NCBI RefSeq assembly: GCF_003963535.1 | Contig: NZ_CP034539.1 | Location: 6,572,001 to 6,636,000, forward strand | Direction of reading: 5' to 3' | Source of the DNA: Streptomyces cyaneochromogenes | GTDB taxonomy: Bacteria; Actinomycetota; Actinomycetes; Streptomycetales; Streptomycetaceae | DNA length: 64,000 nt | Shown here: positions 8,423 to 17,596 of the stretch, one piece after another | Position numbering within the stretch: the first letter of the stretch is position 1 | Layout: each line of letters starts with the position of its first letter | The notes under the pieces: model-generated | Told to the model about the DNA's origin: nothing | The model's input: only the letters and a program-made list of their open reading frames with translations | Database searches by the model: none | Position numbers and translations under genes: made by a program

Positions 8423-8729
8423 CCGCCGGTCGCGTCGGCACACCGCACGCCGGTTCTACGACCCGTCAGCAGACGTCCACTTCGCTGTACGTCAGCCCTC
8501 ACCCTGTCGAGCGTCTGGTTCAGGCCAGTGGCAGTTGGGCCGGGGCGTGATTCGACTGCGTGTCCGCTGGTTAGAAGACTGGAAGTGTTTCCGCGGCCGG
8601 GACCGAAAACCATCGGGAACGTGCTGTGATCGTGAACACCGTGTTGTGCGGGGCCGTAGTGCTGGATACTGCGGGCAGCCGCCGCCGGTGACCGGTGCCG
8701 GACGCGGTGAGCTGGAGGGGACGGTTCGC
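8423..8729. other. 307-bp gap upstream of the SpoIIE gene
   Basis: No gene is supported here, although the phosphatase frame is open throughout without a good start. The relatively AT-rich segment around 8565-8660 (GGTTAGAAGACTGG, GTGTTTCCGC) is the likely promoter region of the downstream gene. Confidence 0.35.
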
Positions 8730-11519
8730 GTGAGCGAGATACCAGCGAAGGCCACGGAGTCCGAGGACCCGTCGGACGGCGCGAGGACGAAGGCCGCGGA
8801 AGAGCGGGCGGCCTACGGCACCCAGGACTCCCGAGCCCCACGGGCCTCCCGGCACACACAGGACTCCGGACACACACGGGCCTCCGGACGCACACAGGCC
8901 TCGCGGACACCACAGGACGCGCATGTCGACGCCGCCACCTCCGGCTTCCTCGCCGACGAAGTCCGCCCGGGTGACCCCGTCTGGCAGAGCAGCCCGCCCG
9001 GCTCGATCTACGACTACATCAAGGTCGCGTCCTTCTCCATCGGCCCCGACGGCCTGGTCGACCAGTGGAGCCTGCGCGCCGAACAGCTCTTCGGCATCCC
9101 GGCCGAGCGTGCCGTCGGGATGGACCCCATAGAGGCGTTCATCGACCCAGACCTGCGCGAGCAGGGGCAGCGCAAGATGGCCGAGATCCTGGACGGGCGG
9201 GAGTGGACCGGCGTGGTCCCCTTCCGGATGCCGGACGGCGCCGGTGGGGGTGCCTCCCGCTCGAGCGAGGCCGAGAGTGGGGGAGGGCGCGACAGGGACG
9301 GCCTCGCCGAGGTGTACGTCATGCCGACGCGGACCGAGGACGGAGAGAAGGCCGCCGTGTGCATCGTGGTCGACGTCCGCACCCTTCGCCGTATGGAGAC
9401 CGACCTCGCGGCCTCACAGTCGATTTTCGGTCAATCTCCCTTCGGTTTCGTGCTGATCGACCCCGAACTGAAGGTCCGCCGCGTCAACCACCGGTTCGCC
9501 TCCCTGTTCGGCGGCGCACCGGACGACCACCGCGGCCGCGGCGTGCACGACTACCTGCCCCGCGCCGAGGCCGACCGGGTCGCGGCCACCCTGCGCAGGG
9601 TCCTGGAGAGCGGCGACTCCATCACGGACATGCACGTCACGGGCTTCCTGCCCGGCTCCGACGAACGTCGCCACTGGTCCATCAACCTCTACCGGGTGCG
9701 CAGCGGCAGCGGCCGCCCCATCGGCATCGCCTGGCTCGGAACCGACATCACCGCCCGGCGCGCCGCGGCCCGCGAGGCCGCCGCCGCCCGGCGCAATCTC
9801 GCCCTCCTGAACGAGGCGGGAGCCCGCATAGGCAACTCCCTGGACCTGGAGACCACGGCCCGCGAACTCCTCGACGTCGTGGTCCCCGGCTTCTGCGATC
9901 TGGCCACGGTCGACCTCTACCAGGGCCTGCTGGCCGGCGACGAGACGCCGCCCGGTCTGGCCGACGGCAGCGCGGAGTTGCGGCGGGTCGCGTTCGCCAG
10001 CGCGGTCTCCGACGCGCCGTTCGTCGGCGGCGGCGCCCCCGTCGCGGTCGGCGCCGTCCACCACTACCCCTTCAACTCGCCCTGCGCGGACGCCCTGCGC
10101 ACCGCCCGGCCGCAGCGCGTGCCGGGTGAGGAGGGCGGGCTCGTGCAGTCCACGCTCGCCGTGCCGATGGTCGCCCACGACACGGTCGTGGGACTGGCGC
10201 AGTTCGCCCGTACGAAGGGCAGCGAGCCGTTCGGGGAGAGGGACCGCGACCTCGCGGTGGAGCTGGCGGCGCGGGCGGCGGTGTGCATCGACAACGCCCG
10301 CCTGTACCGCCGCGAGCACGAGCGCGCGCTGATACTGCAACGGTCCCTGCTCCCGCCGGGGGACCCGGTCGCGTCCGGCCTGGACATCGCGTGCCGCTAC
10401 CTGCCGGGCAACGCCTCCTCCGACCGCCCCAGTGAGGTGGGCGGCGACTGGTTCGACGTCATAGAACTCCCCGGTCACCGCACGGCGTTGGTCGTCGGGG
10501 ACGTCATGGGCCGGGGCCTGCGGGCCGCCGTCGCGATGGGCGAACTCCGTTCGGCCGTACGAACGCTGGCGTTGCTGGACCTCGAACCGGCCGAGGTCCT
10601 CTCGGCACTGGACGAGATCGCGCGCGGCCTGGGCGCCCCCGGCGGCGTCCAGCAGGCCACGCGCGCGGCCCGCCGGCCCCGGGAGGCGGACCTGTCCGAG
10701 GTGTACCTGGCGACGTGCGTGTACGCGGTGTACGACTCGGTGACACGCCGCTGCACCTTCGCCAACGCGGGCCACCTGCCACCGGTCCTGGTCGAGCCCG
10801 GCGAGGCGGCGCTGATGCTGGACGTGCCGCCCGGGATGCCGCTGGGCGTGGGCGGCGAGCCCTTCGAGGAGGTGGAGGTCGAACTGCCGGAGGGCGCGCT
10901 GCTGGCGCTCTACACGGATGGACTGGTCGAGTCCCGCGACCACCCCTTGGACGAGGGCCTGCAAGCCTTCGTGGGCGCGCTCACCGACCCGACCCGCCCC
11001 TTGGAGGACGTCTGCGACCACGTCCTCAACACCCTCGACAGCCACCACGGCGAGGACGACATCGCCCTGCTGATGGCCCGGGTCCAGGGTCTGCCCGCGG
11101 ACTCGGTCGGCGACTGGACCCTCCCGCGCGAGCCGCGCAGCGTGGGCCGGGCCCGCGAGCACGCCCGAGGCCAGCTGCTGTCCTGGGACCTGGAACCCTT
11201 GGTCGACACCACAGAGCTCCTGGTCAGCGAACTGGTCACCAACGCCCTGCGCTACGGCGAGGGCGACATCAGGCTGAGGCTTCTGTTGGATCGCACCCTG
11301 GTCTGCGAGGTCTGGGACTCCGGCCTGGTCCAACCACGCCGCCGCCGCGCCCGCGACACGGACGAGGGCGGCCGAGGCCTCCAACTGGTCGGCCTCCTCA
11401 GCGCAGCCTGGGGCTCCCGCCGCACACCCCGCGGCAAGACGGTCTGGTTCGAACTCCCGCTGCCAGACGGGGAGAACGGGCTGACGGATCCGGCGGAGGC
11501 GTTGCTGAGCCTGTTCTGA
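8730..11519 (+). CDS. PAS-GAF-SpoIIE phosphatase with C-terminal HATPase
   Basis: A 929-residue sensor phosphatase starting at GTG 8730 behind GGAGGGG. After a ~75-residue disordered tail rich in QDS/RAS repeats come a first PAS domain (about 90-225), a second PAS domain (about 230-340, ending GTDITAR), a GAF domain (about 345-525), a PP2C-like SpoIIE phosphatase (about 540-785: GGDWFDV near 571, DVMGRG, TDGLVE near 729, DDIALL near 776) and an anti-sigma-type HATPase (about 795-915: ELVTNALRYG, GGRGLQLVG, GKTVWFEL). It probably dephosphorylates an anti-sigma-factor antagonist while its kinase domain acts on the same or another partner. It is predicted cytoplasmic. An in-frame low-complexity insert lies in the first PAS domain. 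Confidence 0.9.
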   Translation: MSEIPAKATESEDPSDGARTKAAEERAAYGTQDSRAPRASRHTQDSGHTRASGRTQASRTPQDAHVDAATSGFLADEVRPGDPVWQSSPPGSIYDYIKVASFSIGPDGLVDQWSLRAEQLFGIPAERAVGMDPIEAFIDPDLREQGQRKMAEILDGREWTGVVPFRMPDGAGGGASRSSEAESGGGRDRDGLAEVYVMPTRTEDGEKAAVCIVVDVRTLRRMETDLAASQSIFGQSPFGFVLIDPELKVRRVNHRFASLFGGAPDDHRGRGVHDYLPRAEADRVAATLRRVLESGDSITDMHVTGFLPGSDERRHWSINLYRVRSGSGRPIGIAWLGTDITARRAAAREAAAARRNLALLNEAGARIGNSLDLETTARELLDVVVPGFCDLATVDLYQGLLAGDETPPGLADGSAELRRVAFASAVSDAPFVGGGAPVAVGAVHHYPFNSPCADALRTARPQRVPGEEGGLVQSTLAVPMVAHDTVVGLAQFARTKGSEPFGERDRDLAVELAARAAVCIDNARLYRREHERALILQRSLLPPGDPVASGLDIACRYLPGNASSDRPSEVGGDWFDVIELPGHRTALVVGDVMGRGLRAAVAMGELRSAVRTLALLDLEPAEVLSALDEIARGLGAPGGVQQATRAARRPREADLSEVYLATCVYAVYDSVTRRCTFANAGHLPPVLVEPGEAALMLDVPPGMPLGVGGEPFEEVEVELPEGALLALYTDGLVESRDHPLDEGLQAFVGALTDPTRPLEDVCDHVLNTLDSHHGEDDIALLMARVQGLPADSVGDWTLPREPRSVGRAREHARGQLLSWDLEPLVDTTELLVSELVTNALRYGEGDIRLRLLLDRTLVCEVWDSGLVQPRRRRARDTDEGGRGLQLVGLLSAAWGSRRTPRGKTVWFELPLPDGENGLTDPAEALLSLF
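9240..9287 (+). repeat. Short palindromic element inside the first PAS domain
   Basis: The DNA GGTGGGGGTGCCTCCCGC...GAGAGTGGGGGAGGGC encodes the low-complexity peptide GAGGGASRSSEAESGGG and interrupts the PAS fold between PDG and the next strand. Its GGGGGTGCC and GTGGGGGAG ends resemble short palindromic sequences found between Streptomyces genes, and a related sequence sits at the start of mshB. It reads through without a stop. Confidence 0.5.
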
Positions 11520-12270
11520 GCGGGGCGCCGCCGAGGGTCGTGGGCCCGCTCCCGCGGAGGGGCTGTTGCGGCGGTCGCGGCCGAGGGCGTGGGCCGCTTA
11601 CGCGGGGTGGGCTGCCGTGGGCTCCTTGTTCGGCGGGGCGCCACCGTGGGGGCGGATTCGCTTGGGCGGGGGGTGCTGCTGTGGGGCGTGGTGGCGCGTT
11701 GCGTTCGGGGTGGGCGGCCCGGTTAGCGGATGGGGGGCCGTCGTTGTCTGGCTCCCTGCCCGGTGGGGTGCCGCGAGGGCCGTGGGTCCGTTTGCGCGGG
11801 GTGTGTTGTCGCGGTCGTGCCCGTGCCCATGCGTGTGGGGGCCCCGTTCGGTAGGGCGCCACCGTGGGCGGCGGATTCGCTTGCGCGGGGCGTGCTGCTG
11901 TGGGGCGTGGTGGCGCTTTGCCGTCCGGGTGGGCGGCCCGGCTAGCGGATGGGGGCCGTCGTTGCCTGGCTTTCGCCCGGTGGGGTGCGCCGAGGGCCGT
12001 GGGTCCGTTGCGCGCGGTGTGTCGCCGCGGTCGTGCTCCCGTGCGCGTGGGGCTCCTCGTTCTGTAGGGCGCCACCGAGGGCGGCGGATTCGCTTGCGCG
12101 GGGGCGTGCTGCTGGGCGTGTGATGGCGTGTTGCCGTCCGGGTAGGCGGTCCGGCTAGCGGATGGGGGCCGTCCTTGTCTGGCTTCCTGCCCGGCGAGGT
12201 GCTGCCGACGGCCGTGGGTCCGTTCATGCGGTCGGGGTAGCGCCGCGCCGCCCCCGTGTGCGTGGTCCGC
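11520..12270. repeat. Tandem array of ~213-219-bp units
   Basis: About 3.3 imperfect units run head to tail between two convergent genes. Landmarks recur in order: GCTAGCGGATGGGGGCCGTC-type blocks near 11725, 11942 and 12155; GCGGATTCGCTTG at 11652, 11871 and 12084; GGGCCGTGGGTCCGTT-type blocks in each unit. Spacings are about 219 and 213 bp, both multiples of three. The array reaches into the 3' end of the minus-strand gene that stops at 12224. Several frames are open across it, but none has convincing protein features. Confidence 0.8.
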
Positions 12271-13903
12271 CGAAGCCGGCGGGTGGGCCGCCGTTGGGGT
12301 CTCCGCCCAGTAGGACTCCGCCCAGGACTGCCCCGGCGAGTCCGATGGCGTTCGTGCCGGGGCCGTCGATGGGGTGGCCGTGGGTGCGGATGTCCTGTTC
12401 GGCGAGGTCGTGGGCCTGCTGGGCCAGGGTGTCGGCGGTGACCAGGTCGGTGAGTTCCTGACGCGGGCCGCGCCCGGCCGGTGCGGAGGCCGGGGGTGTG
12501 AGCAGGCGACGGGCCTCCGCCAGCCGGGTGCGTGGCTCGGCGCCCACCGCGGCGCGATGCGTCGCGACGACGTCGTCCGCACCGGCGACGGCACTGCGCG
12601 CGCACACCAGCGCGGCGGCCGCGATCACCCCGGCCCGCCCCGCGACGGCGGGCTGAACGCCGTGCACGATCCGCCGCAGCAGGTCGAGGGGGTCGTACGG
12701 CCCGGAGGTCAGTTCCTGGCGTACGACGGCCAGGACGACGTCGGCATGGCCGACACGGGCGCGCAGCTCGCCGGGAGGGACGTCCACGTACGCCTCTCCC
12801 ACCCACGGCGTCGGCCCGCGCGCCCAGGCCAGCTCCGCCTCCGCGCCGGTCAGCGCGGCCGGAACCAGCGCCGCGGCCGTCGCGAGCTCTCCGGCGAGCC
12901 GGTCGATGCCGTCGATGAAGACGGCGGCCTGGGCGATGGCGCCCTCGGCGGCCCGCAAGTGACCCGCGGCCCGCTCGTTCTCGCCCAAGTCGGCGCTCTG
13001 GCGGGCATGGTTGAGGCGGGCCGTGGCGAACACCAGCCGGTCCTTGGCCTGCTCGACGTGGCCCGCCACGGCGGCCGTGGCCGAGGGGGCGTACCGCTCA
13101 CCGAGGGCGCGCAGAGCCGCGTCAGCGCCCCCGGTACGCCCCGCCAGCTCCCGAAACCGCCCCTCCGCGACGGCCAACGCCTCGCCGAGGCCCCCGCCCA
13201 GGCCCTCCTCCAACCCCCGTACCTGGTCGAACGCGGCGGCCTGCCCGTCCAGCAGCCGCCCCGCCTCCTCGCTGCGCCCGACGATCCCCGCCAGCACATG
13301 CCGCCGAGCCGCCGCCTCTCCCGGCACCCCACCCTCGTACTGCCACCGCATCCGGAACGCGACCGCCAGTTCGGCCTCGGCGTCCCGCAGAACCCCCGCG
13401 AACGGCTCGACGTCCGCCGCCCCGAGCGCGGCCTGCGGACGGCCGCCGCCGACGCCCCCTACCCGCCCCTGGACGAACCCGAGCTCCTCCCGGCCGGCCC
13501 GCACCCAGTTGTCGGCCTCGACCAGCAAGACCCGCGCCCGCTCGTCGAGTTCCCTCACCTCCGGTTCGTCGCCCCGCACCGGCGCCCCACCCGGTGTCGT
13601 ACGCCCCCGCGCCCGCCGCCTGCGCCGCAGGAACCCGTACCCCGCGAGCACCACCACCGCGACGACGGCCAGCATCGGCATCACCAGATCCGCCGCGGAC
13701 GTCTCCCCGACCTCCCCCTGCGCCACCCCACCGGCAACGGGCCGCGCTGCCCCGCCGGCCACCCGCCCCTCACCCCCGATGTCCACCCCGGACAACACCA
13801 GCCACACCACCCCGACCACCCCGCCCACCAGCGCGTGCACCACCCGCACGGATATGTGCGAGGCGCCACGCCGCGGCCGGCCCCGGATCAAGGATGACGT
13901 CAC
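12224..13903 (-). CDS. Membrane-anchored coiled-coil protein, TPM-less relative
   Basis: A 559-residue protein starting at GTG 13903. Two hydrophobic segments (about residues 20-42 and 72-91, the latter followed by FLRRRRRARGR) precede a long Ala/Glu/Arg-rich helical region. That region contains LLVEADNWVRAGREELGF, RYAPSATAAVAGHVEQAKDR, FATARLNHARQ, YDPLDLLRRI and THRAAVGAEPRTRLAEARR. From memory, these match the cytoplasmic part of Streptomyces proteins that carry an N-terminal TPM (Psb32/YgcG) domain, but here the TPM domain is absent or eroded. The C-terminal ~40 residues are Gly/Pro-rich and overlap the edge of the repeat array. The function is unknown; a membrane scaffold is possible. 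Confidence 0.7.
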   Translation of the reverse strand: MTSSLIRGRPRRGASHISVRVVHALVGGVVGVVWLVLSGVDIGGEGRVAGGAARPVAGGVAQGEVGETSAADLVMPMLAVVAVVVLAGYGFLRRRRRARGRTTPGGAPVRGDEPEVRELDERARVLLVEADNWVRAGREELGFVQGRVGGVGGGRPQAALGAADVEPFAGVLRDAEAELAVAFRMRWQYEGGVPGEAAARRHVLAGIVGRSEEAGRLLDGQAAAFDQVRGLEEGLGGGLGEALAVAEGRFRELAGRTGGADAALRALGERYAPSATAAVAGHVEQAKDRLVFATARLNHARQSADLGENERAAGHLRAAEGAIAQAAVFIDGIDRLAGELATAAALVPAALTGAEAELAWARGPTPWVGEAYVDVPPGELRARVGHADVVLAVVRQELTSGPYDPLDLLRRIVHGVQPAVAGRAGVIAAAALVCARSAVAGADDVVATHRAAVGAEPRTRLAEARRLLTPPASAPAGRGPRQELTDLVTADTLAQQAHDLAEQDIRTHGHPIDGPGTNAIGLAGAVLGGVLLGGDPNGGPPAGFGGPRTRGRRGATPTA

Positions 13904-13982
13904 ATTTCGGAGCGTATGAGCAGGAATGCGGCCGCGCGACCGGGGTGCGCCGGGCCGGGGTGGGGGAGGGCGGGCGGCCGCC

Positions 13983-14753
13983 CTACGTCGACCGCCTCAT
14001 GATCTTCGAGCCCAGCCACACCAACGGGTCGTACTTGCGGTCGACCGCCCGTTCCTTCAAGGGGATCAGCGCGTTGTCCGTGATCTTGATGCCCTCGGGG
14101 CAGACCTCCGTGCAGCACTTGGTGATGTTGCAGTAGCCGAGACCGTGCTCGTCCTGGGCGGTCTGCTTACGGTCCAGGCCGGTCTCGCTCGCCGCGTCCA
14201 GCGGGTGCATGTCGAGCTCCGCGACCCGCATGAGGAAGCGCGGGCCCGCGAACGCCGGCTTGTTCTCCTCGTGGTCACGGACCACATGGCAGGTGTCCTG
14301 GCACAGGAAGCACTCGATGCACTTGCGGAACTCCTGCGAGCGGTCCACGTCCTCCTGCATCATCCGGTACTCGCCGGGGCCGAGGTCTGCGGGCGGTACG
14401 AAGGCCGGGACCTGCCGCGCCTTGTCGTAGTTGAAGCCGACGTTCGTGACCAGGTCGCGTACGACGGGGAACGCCCGCAGCGGTGTGACGGTGATCGTCT
14501 CCTCGCGGGTGAACACCGACATCCGCGTCATGCACAGCAGCCGCGGCCGCCCGTTGATCTCCGCCGAACACGAACCGCACTTGCCCGCCTTGCAGTTCCA
14601 GCGGACCGCCAGGTCGGGCGCCTGGGTGGCCTGGAGGCGGTGGATGATGTCCAGGACCACCTCGCCGTCGTTCACCTCGACCTCGAAGTCCTCCAGGCCG
14701 CCGCCCTGCACATCGCCCCGCCACACCTTGAAGCGGGCCTCGTAGCTGCTCAC
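13983..14753 (-). CDS. sdhB: Succinate dehydrogenase iron-sulfur subunit
   Basis: A 256-residue Fe-S subunit that passes electrons from the flavoprotein to the quinone site. The [2Fe-2S] ligands are Cys54, Cys59, Cys62 and Cys74 (CKAGKCGSC...LLC). The C-terminal ferredoxin-like part has Cys145/148/151 plus Cys155 and Cys208/213/214/218 for the [4Fe-4S] and [3Fe-4S] clusters. The frame is open far upstream, but GTG 14753 overlaps the sdhA stop codon (GTGA), so translation is coupled. It is the last gene of the operon. Confidence 0.93.
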   Translation of the reverse strand: MSSYEARFKVWRGDVQGGGLEDFEVEVNDGEVVLDIIHRLQATQAPDLAVRWNCKAGKCGSCSAEINGRPRLLCMTRMSVFTREETITVTPLRAFPVVRDLVTNVGFNYDKARQVPAFVPPADLGPGEYRMMQEDVDRSQEFRKCIECFLCQDTCHVVRDHEENKPAFAGPRFLMRVAELDMHPLDAASETGLDRKQTAQDEHGLGYCNITKCCTEVCPEGIKITDNALIPLKERAVDRKYDPLVWLGSKIMRRST

Positions 14754-16717
14754 TGGTAGAGCTCCTCTTCGGCGAGGTACTTGACCAGCTCCTCCTTGTC
14801 GAAGAGAGCGAGCAGGTCCGGGCGGACGGGGTCGGTGGTCTCCCGTACGAGGTCGATCTGGCCGCGTTCCGGGTCGGTGGCCGCCAGGCCGCCCGTCGGG
14901 TCGGCCAGTCGGCACAGCAGGTTGATGTTGCGCCACTTGCGGTCCATCGTCGGATGGTCCTCGCGGGTGTGGCCGCCCCGCGACTCGGTGCGCTCCAGCG
15001 CCGCCCGGGCCACGCACTCGCTGACCAGCAGCATGTTGCGCAGGTCGAGTGCGAGGTGCCAGCCGGGGTTGAACTGACGGTGGCCCTCGACGCCCGCCCT
15101 CCGGGCCCGTACCCGCAGCTCGGCGAGCTTCTCCAGGGCCTGCTCCATCTCGCCCTCGCGGCGGATGATGCCGACGAGGTCGTTCATCGTCTGCTGGAGT
15201 TCCTGGTGGAGGGTGTACGGGTTCTCCGGCGGGCGTCCGTCCTCCTCGCCGCCGACCGGGCCCTCCGCCGAGAAGGGCCGCAGCGCCTCCGCGGCCGCCG
15301 TGTCGACCTCCAGGTCGCTGACCTCGGGGCGTTCGAAGGCCCGCGCGGCCGCGTACTCGGCGGCGTGCCAGCCCGCCCGGCGCCCGAACACCAGCAGGTC
15401 GGACAGGGAGTTCCCGCCGAGCCGGTTCGAGCCGTGCATGCCGCCGGCGACCTCACCGGCCGCGTACAGGCCGGGCACGCCACGCGCCGCCGCGGTGTCG
15501 GACTCGACCGCGATACCGCCCATGACGTAGTGGCAGGTCGGCCCGACCTCCATCGCCTCCGCCGTGATGTCCACGTCCGCCAGCTCCTTGAACTGGTGGT
15601 ACATGGAGGGCAGACGACGGCGGATGACCTCCGCAGGCATACGGGTGGAGACGTCCAGGAACACACCGCCGTGCGGGGAGCCGCGGCCCGCCTTCACCTC
15701 GGAGTTGATCGCCCGGGCGACCTCGTCACGCGGCAGCAGCTCCGGAGGGCGCCGGTTGTTGTCCGGGTCCTCGTACCAGCGGTCGCCCTCCTCCTCCGAC
15801 TCGGCGTACTTCTCCTTGAAGACGTCGGGGATGTAGTCGAACATGAACCGCTTGCCCTCGGAGTTGCGCAGCACCCCGCCGTCGCCCCGCACCGACTCCG
15901 TGACCAGGATCCCCTTCACCGACGGCGGCCAGACCATGCCCGTCGGGTGGAACTGCACGAACTCCATGTTGAGCAGGGGAGCCCCGGCGAGCAGGGCCAG
16001 CGCGTGGCCGTCGCCCGTGTACTCCCACGAGTTCGACGTCACCTTGAAGGACTTGCCGATGCCGCCCGTCGCGACGACGACCGAGGGCGCCTCGAGGACG
16101 AAGAAGCGGCCGGTCTCGCGGTCGTAGGCGAAGACCCCGGAGACCCGGCTGCCGCCCGCGGCGGAGCCGCTGTCAGACGCCTTGAGGATCCTCGTGACCG
16201 TGCACTCCTGGTAGACCTTCAGCCGGGACTCGTAGTCCCCGGTCTCCTTCTTGTCCTCCTGCTGGAGTGCGACGATCTTCTGCTGGAGGGTGCGGATCAG
16301 CTCCAGGCCGGTACGGTCACCGACGTGCGCGAGGCGCGGGTACTCGTGGCCGCCGAAGTTGCGCTGCGAGATACGGCCGTCCTTCGTACGGTCGAAGAGC
16401 GCGCCCCAGGTCTCCAGCTCCCACACCCGGTCCGGCGCCTCGCGCGCGTGCAGCTCGGCCATCCGCCACTGGTTGAGGAACTTGCCGCCGCGCATGGTGT
16501 CGCGGAAGTGGACCTGCCAGTTGTCGTGCTCGTTGGCGTTGGCCATGGCCGCCGCGATGCCGCCCTCGGCCATCACGGTGTGCGCCTTGCCGAACAGCGA
16601 CTTGCAGATCACGGCCGTACGGGCGCCTCGCTCGCGTGCCTCGATCGCCGCACGGAGGCCCGCGCCCCCGGCGCCGACCACGACGACGTCCCACTCCTGT
16701 CGGTCGACCACGGACAT
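14750..16717 (-). CDS. sdhA: Succinate dehydrogenase/fumarate reductase flavoprotein subunit
   Basis: A 655-residue FAD subunit that oxidises succinate to fumarate in the TCA cycle and respiratory chain. The dinucleotide-binding motif GAGGAG is at residues 15-20, the His for covalent FAD attachment is most likely His46 (KAHTVMAEGG), and the conserved HGSNRLGGNSL is near residue 430. The length and the insert content match the actinobacterial Sdh1-type enzyme rather than the canonical ~580-residue SdhA. ATG 16717 lies 17 bp downstream of the anchor gene. Confidence 0.94.
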   Translation of the reverse strand: MSVVDRQEWDVVVVGAGGAGLRAAIEARERGARTAVICKSLFGKAHTVMAEGGIAAAMANANEHDNWQVHFRDTMRGGKFLNQWRMAELHAREAPDRVWELETWGALFDRTKDGRISQRNFGGHEYPRLAHVGDRTGLELIRTLQQKIVALQQEDKKETGDYESRLKVYQECTVTRILKASDSGSAAGGSRVSGVFAYDRETGRFFVLEAPSVVVATGGIGKSFKVTSNSWEYTGDGHALALLAGAPLLNMEFVQFHPTGMVWPPSVKGILVTESVRGDGGVLRNSEGKRFMFDYIPDVFKEKYAESEEEGDRWYEDPDNNRRPPELLPRDEVARAINSEVKAGRGSPHGGVFLDVSTRMPAEVIRRRLPSMYHQFKELADVDITAEAMEVGPTCHYVMGGIAVESDTAAARGVPGLYAAGEVAGGMHGSNRLGGNSLSDLLVFGRRAGWHAAEYAAARAFERPEVSDLEVDTAAAEALRPFSAEGPVGGEEDGRPPENPYTLHQELQQTMNDLVGIIRREGEMEQALEKLAELRVRARRAGVEGHRQFNPGWHLALDLRNMLLVSECVARAALERTESRGGHTREDHPTMDRKWRNINLLCRLADPTGGLAATDPERGQIDLVRETTDPVRPDLLALFDKEELVKYLAEEELYQ

Positions 16718-16734
16718 CAGTCAGCCCCACCCAT

Positions 16735-17565
16735 TCAGAAGAAGCGCGGATCGTCGAAGACCCCGGACGCGACGAGATAGACGTAGAAGTCGGCGAGCGC
16801 CACGCTCACCAGCGACGCCCAGGCGAGCAGCATGTGGCGGGCGTTGAGCTTCCCGATCCACTGCCATGCCTTGTAGCGCACGGGGTGTTTGGAGAAGTGC
16901 TTGAGCTTGCCGCCGACGATGTGCCGGCAGGAGTGACAGGAGAGGGTGTACGCCCAGATCAGCACGATGTTGACGAGGAAGACGAGGGTGCCGAGGCCCA
17001 TGTGGCCCCACTCGTAGTTTTCGTCGGTCCCGCCGCGGAAGGCGAGCACCGTGTCGTACGTCAGGATCCCGGCGACCGGGATCGCGGCGTAGAAGAAGTA
17101 CCGGTGGATGTTCTGCAGGATCAGCGGGAAGCGGGTCTCGCCGGAGTACTTCTTGTGCGGCTCCGCCACCGCGCAGGCCGGGGGCGACATCCAGAAGCCG
17201 CGGTAGTAGGCCTTGCGGTAGTAGTAGCAGGTCAGGCGGAAGCCGAGCGGGAAGATCAGGATGATGATCGCGGGGGAGACGCCCCACCAGCTCCCGAAGA
17301 GGTCCCAGTTCGGCCCGGCGCGCATGGGCTCGCAGTTCTCCGCCAGACAGGGCGAGTAGAACGGGGAGACGTACGGCGCCGCGTAGTAGTCCGCGTTGGC
17401 GAAGGCCCGCCACGTCGAGTACACGATGAACGCCAGCAGACCGGCCGCGGTGGCGGCGGGGGCCAGCCACCAGCGGTCGGTCCGCAGGTGCGGGGCGGAG
17501 ATCGCGGCGCGCGTACCGGTTCGTACGCCGCCGCTGTTCAGATGGGGTTCCGTACCAGTGGCCAA
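16735..17565 (-). CDS. Succinate dehydrogenase membrane anchor subunit
   Basis: A 276-residue polytopic protein with five apparent membrane helices. It anchors the SdhAB pair and carries quinone and haem sites. Histidines in membrane segments (NIHRYFFY, CHSCRHIVGG, ARHMLLAW) are candidate haem ligands. It is a single fused-type anchor, as in the mycobacterial Sdh1 complex; no separate SdhD is present. Start: TTG 17565, with GGAG seven bases upstream. It is co-transcribed with sdhA and sdhB, and a small protein gene lies 31 bp upstream. Confidence 0.85.
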   Translation of the reverse strand: MATGTEPHLNSGGVRTGTRAAISAPHLRTDRWWLAPAATAAGLLAFIVYSTWRAFANADYYAAPYVSPFYSPCLAENCEPMRAGPNWDLFGSWWGVSPAIIILIFPLGFRLTCYYYRKAYYRGFWMSPPACAVAEPHKKYSGETRFPLILQNIHRYFFYAAIPVAGILTYDTVLAFRGGTDENYEWGHMGLGTLVFLVNIVLIWAYTLSCHSCRHIVGGKLKHFSKHPVRYKAWQWIGKLNARHMLLAWASLVSVALADFYVYLVASGVFDDPRFF

Positions 17566-17596
17566 TGGATGACTCCGGTCGGGTCAGGGGGTGGGA

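Noticed and set aside
11598..12806. Minus-strand frame with repeated peptides across the tandem array
   Set aside because: The repetition comes from the DNA array; the peptide is Arg/Pro/His-rich, has no plausible start, and overlaps the conserved coiled-coil gene in another frame.
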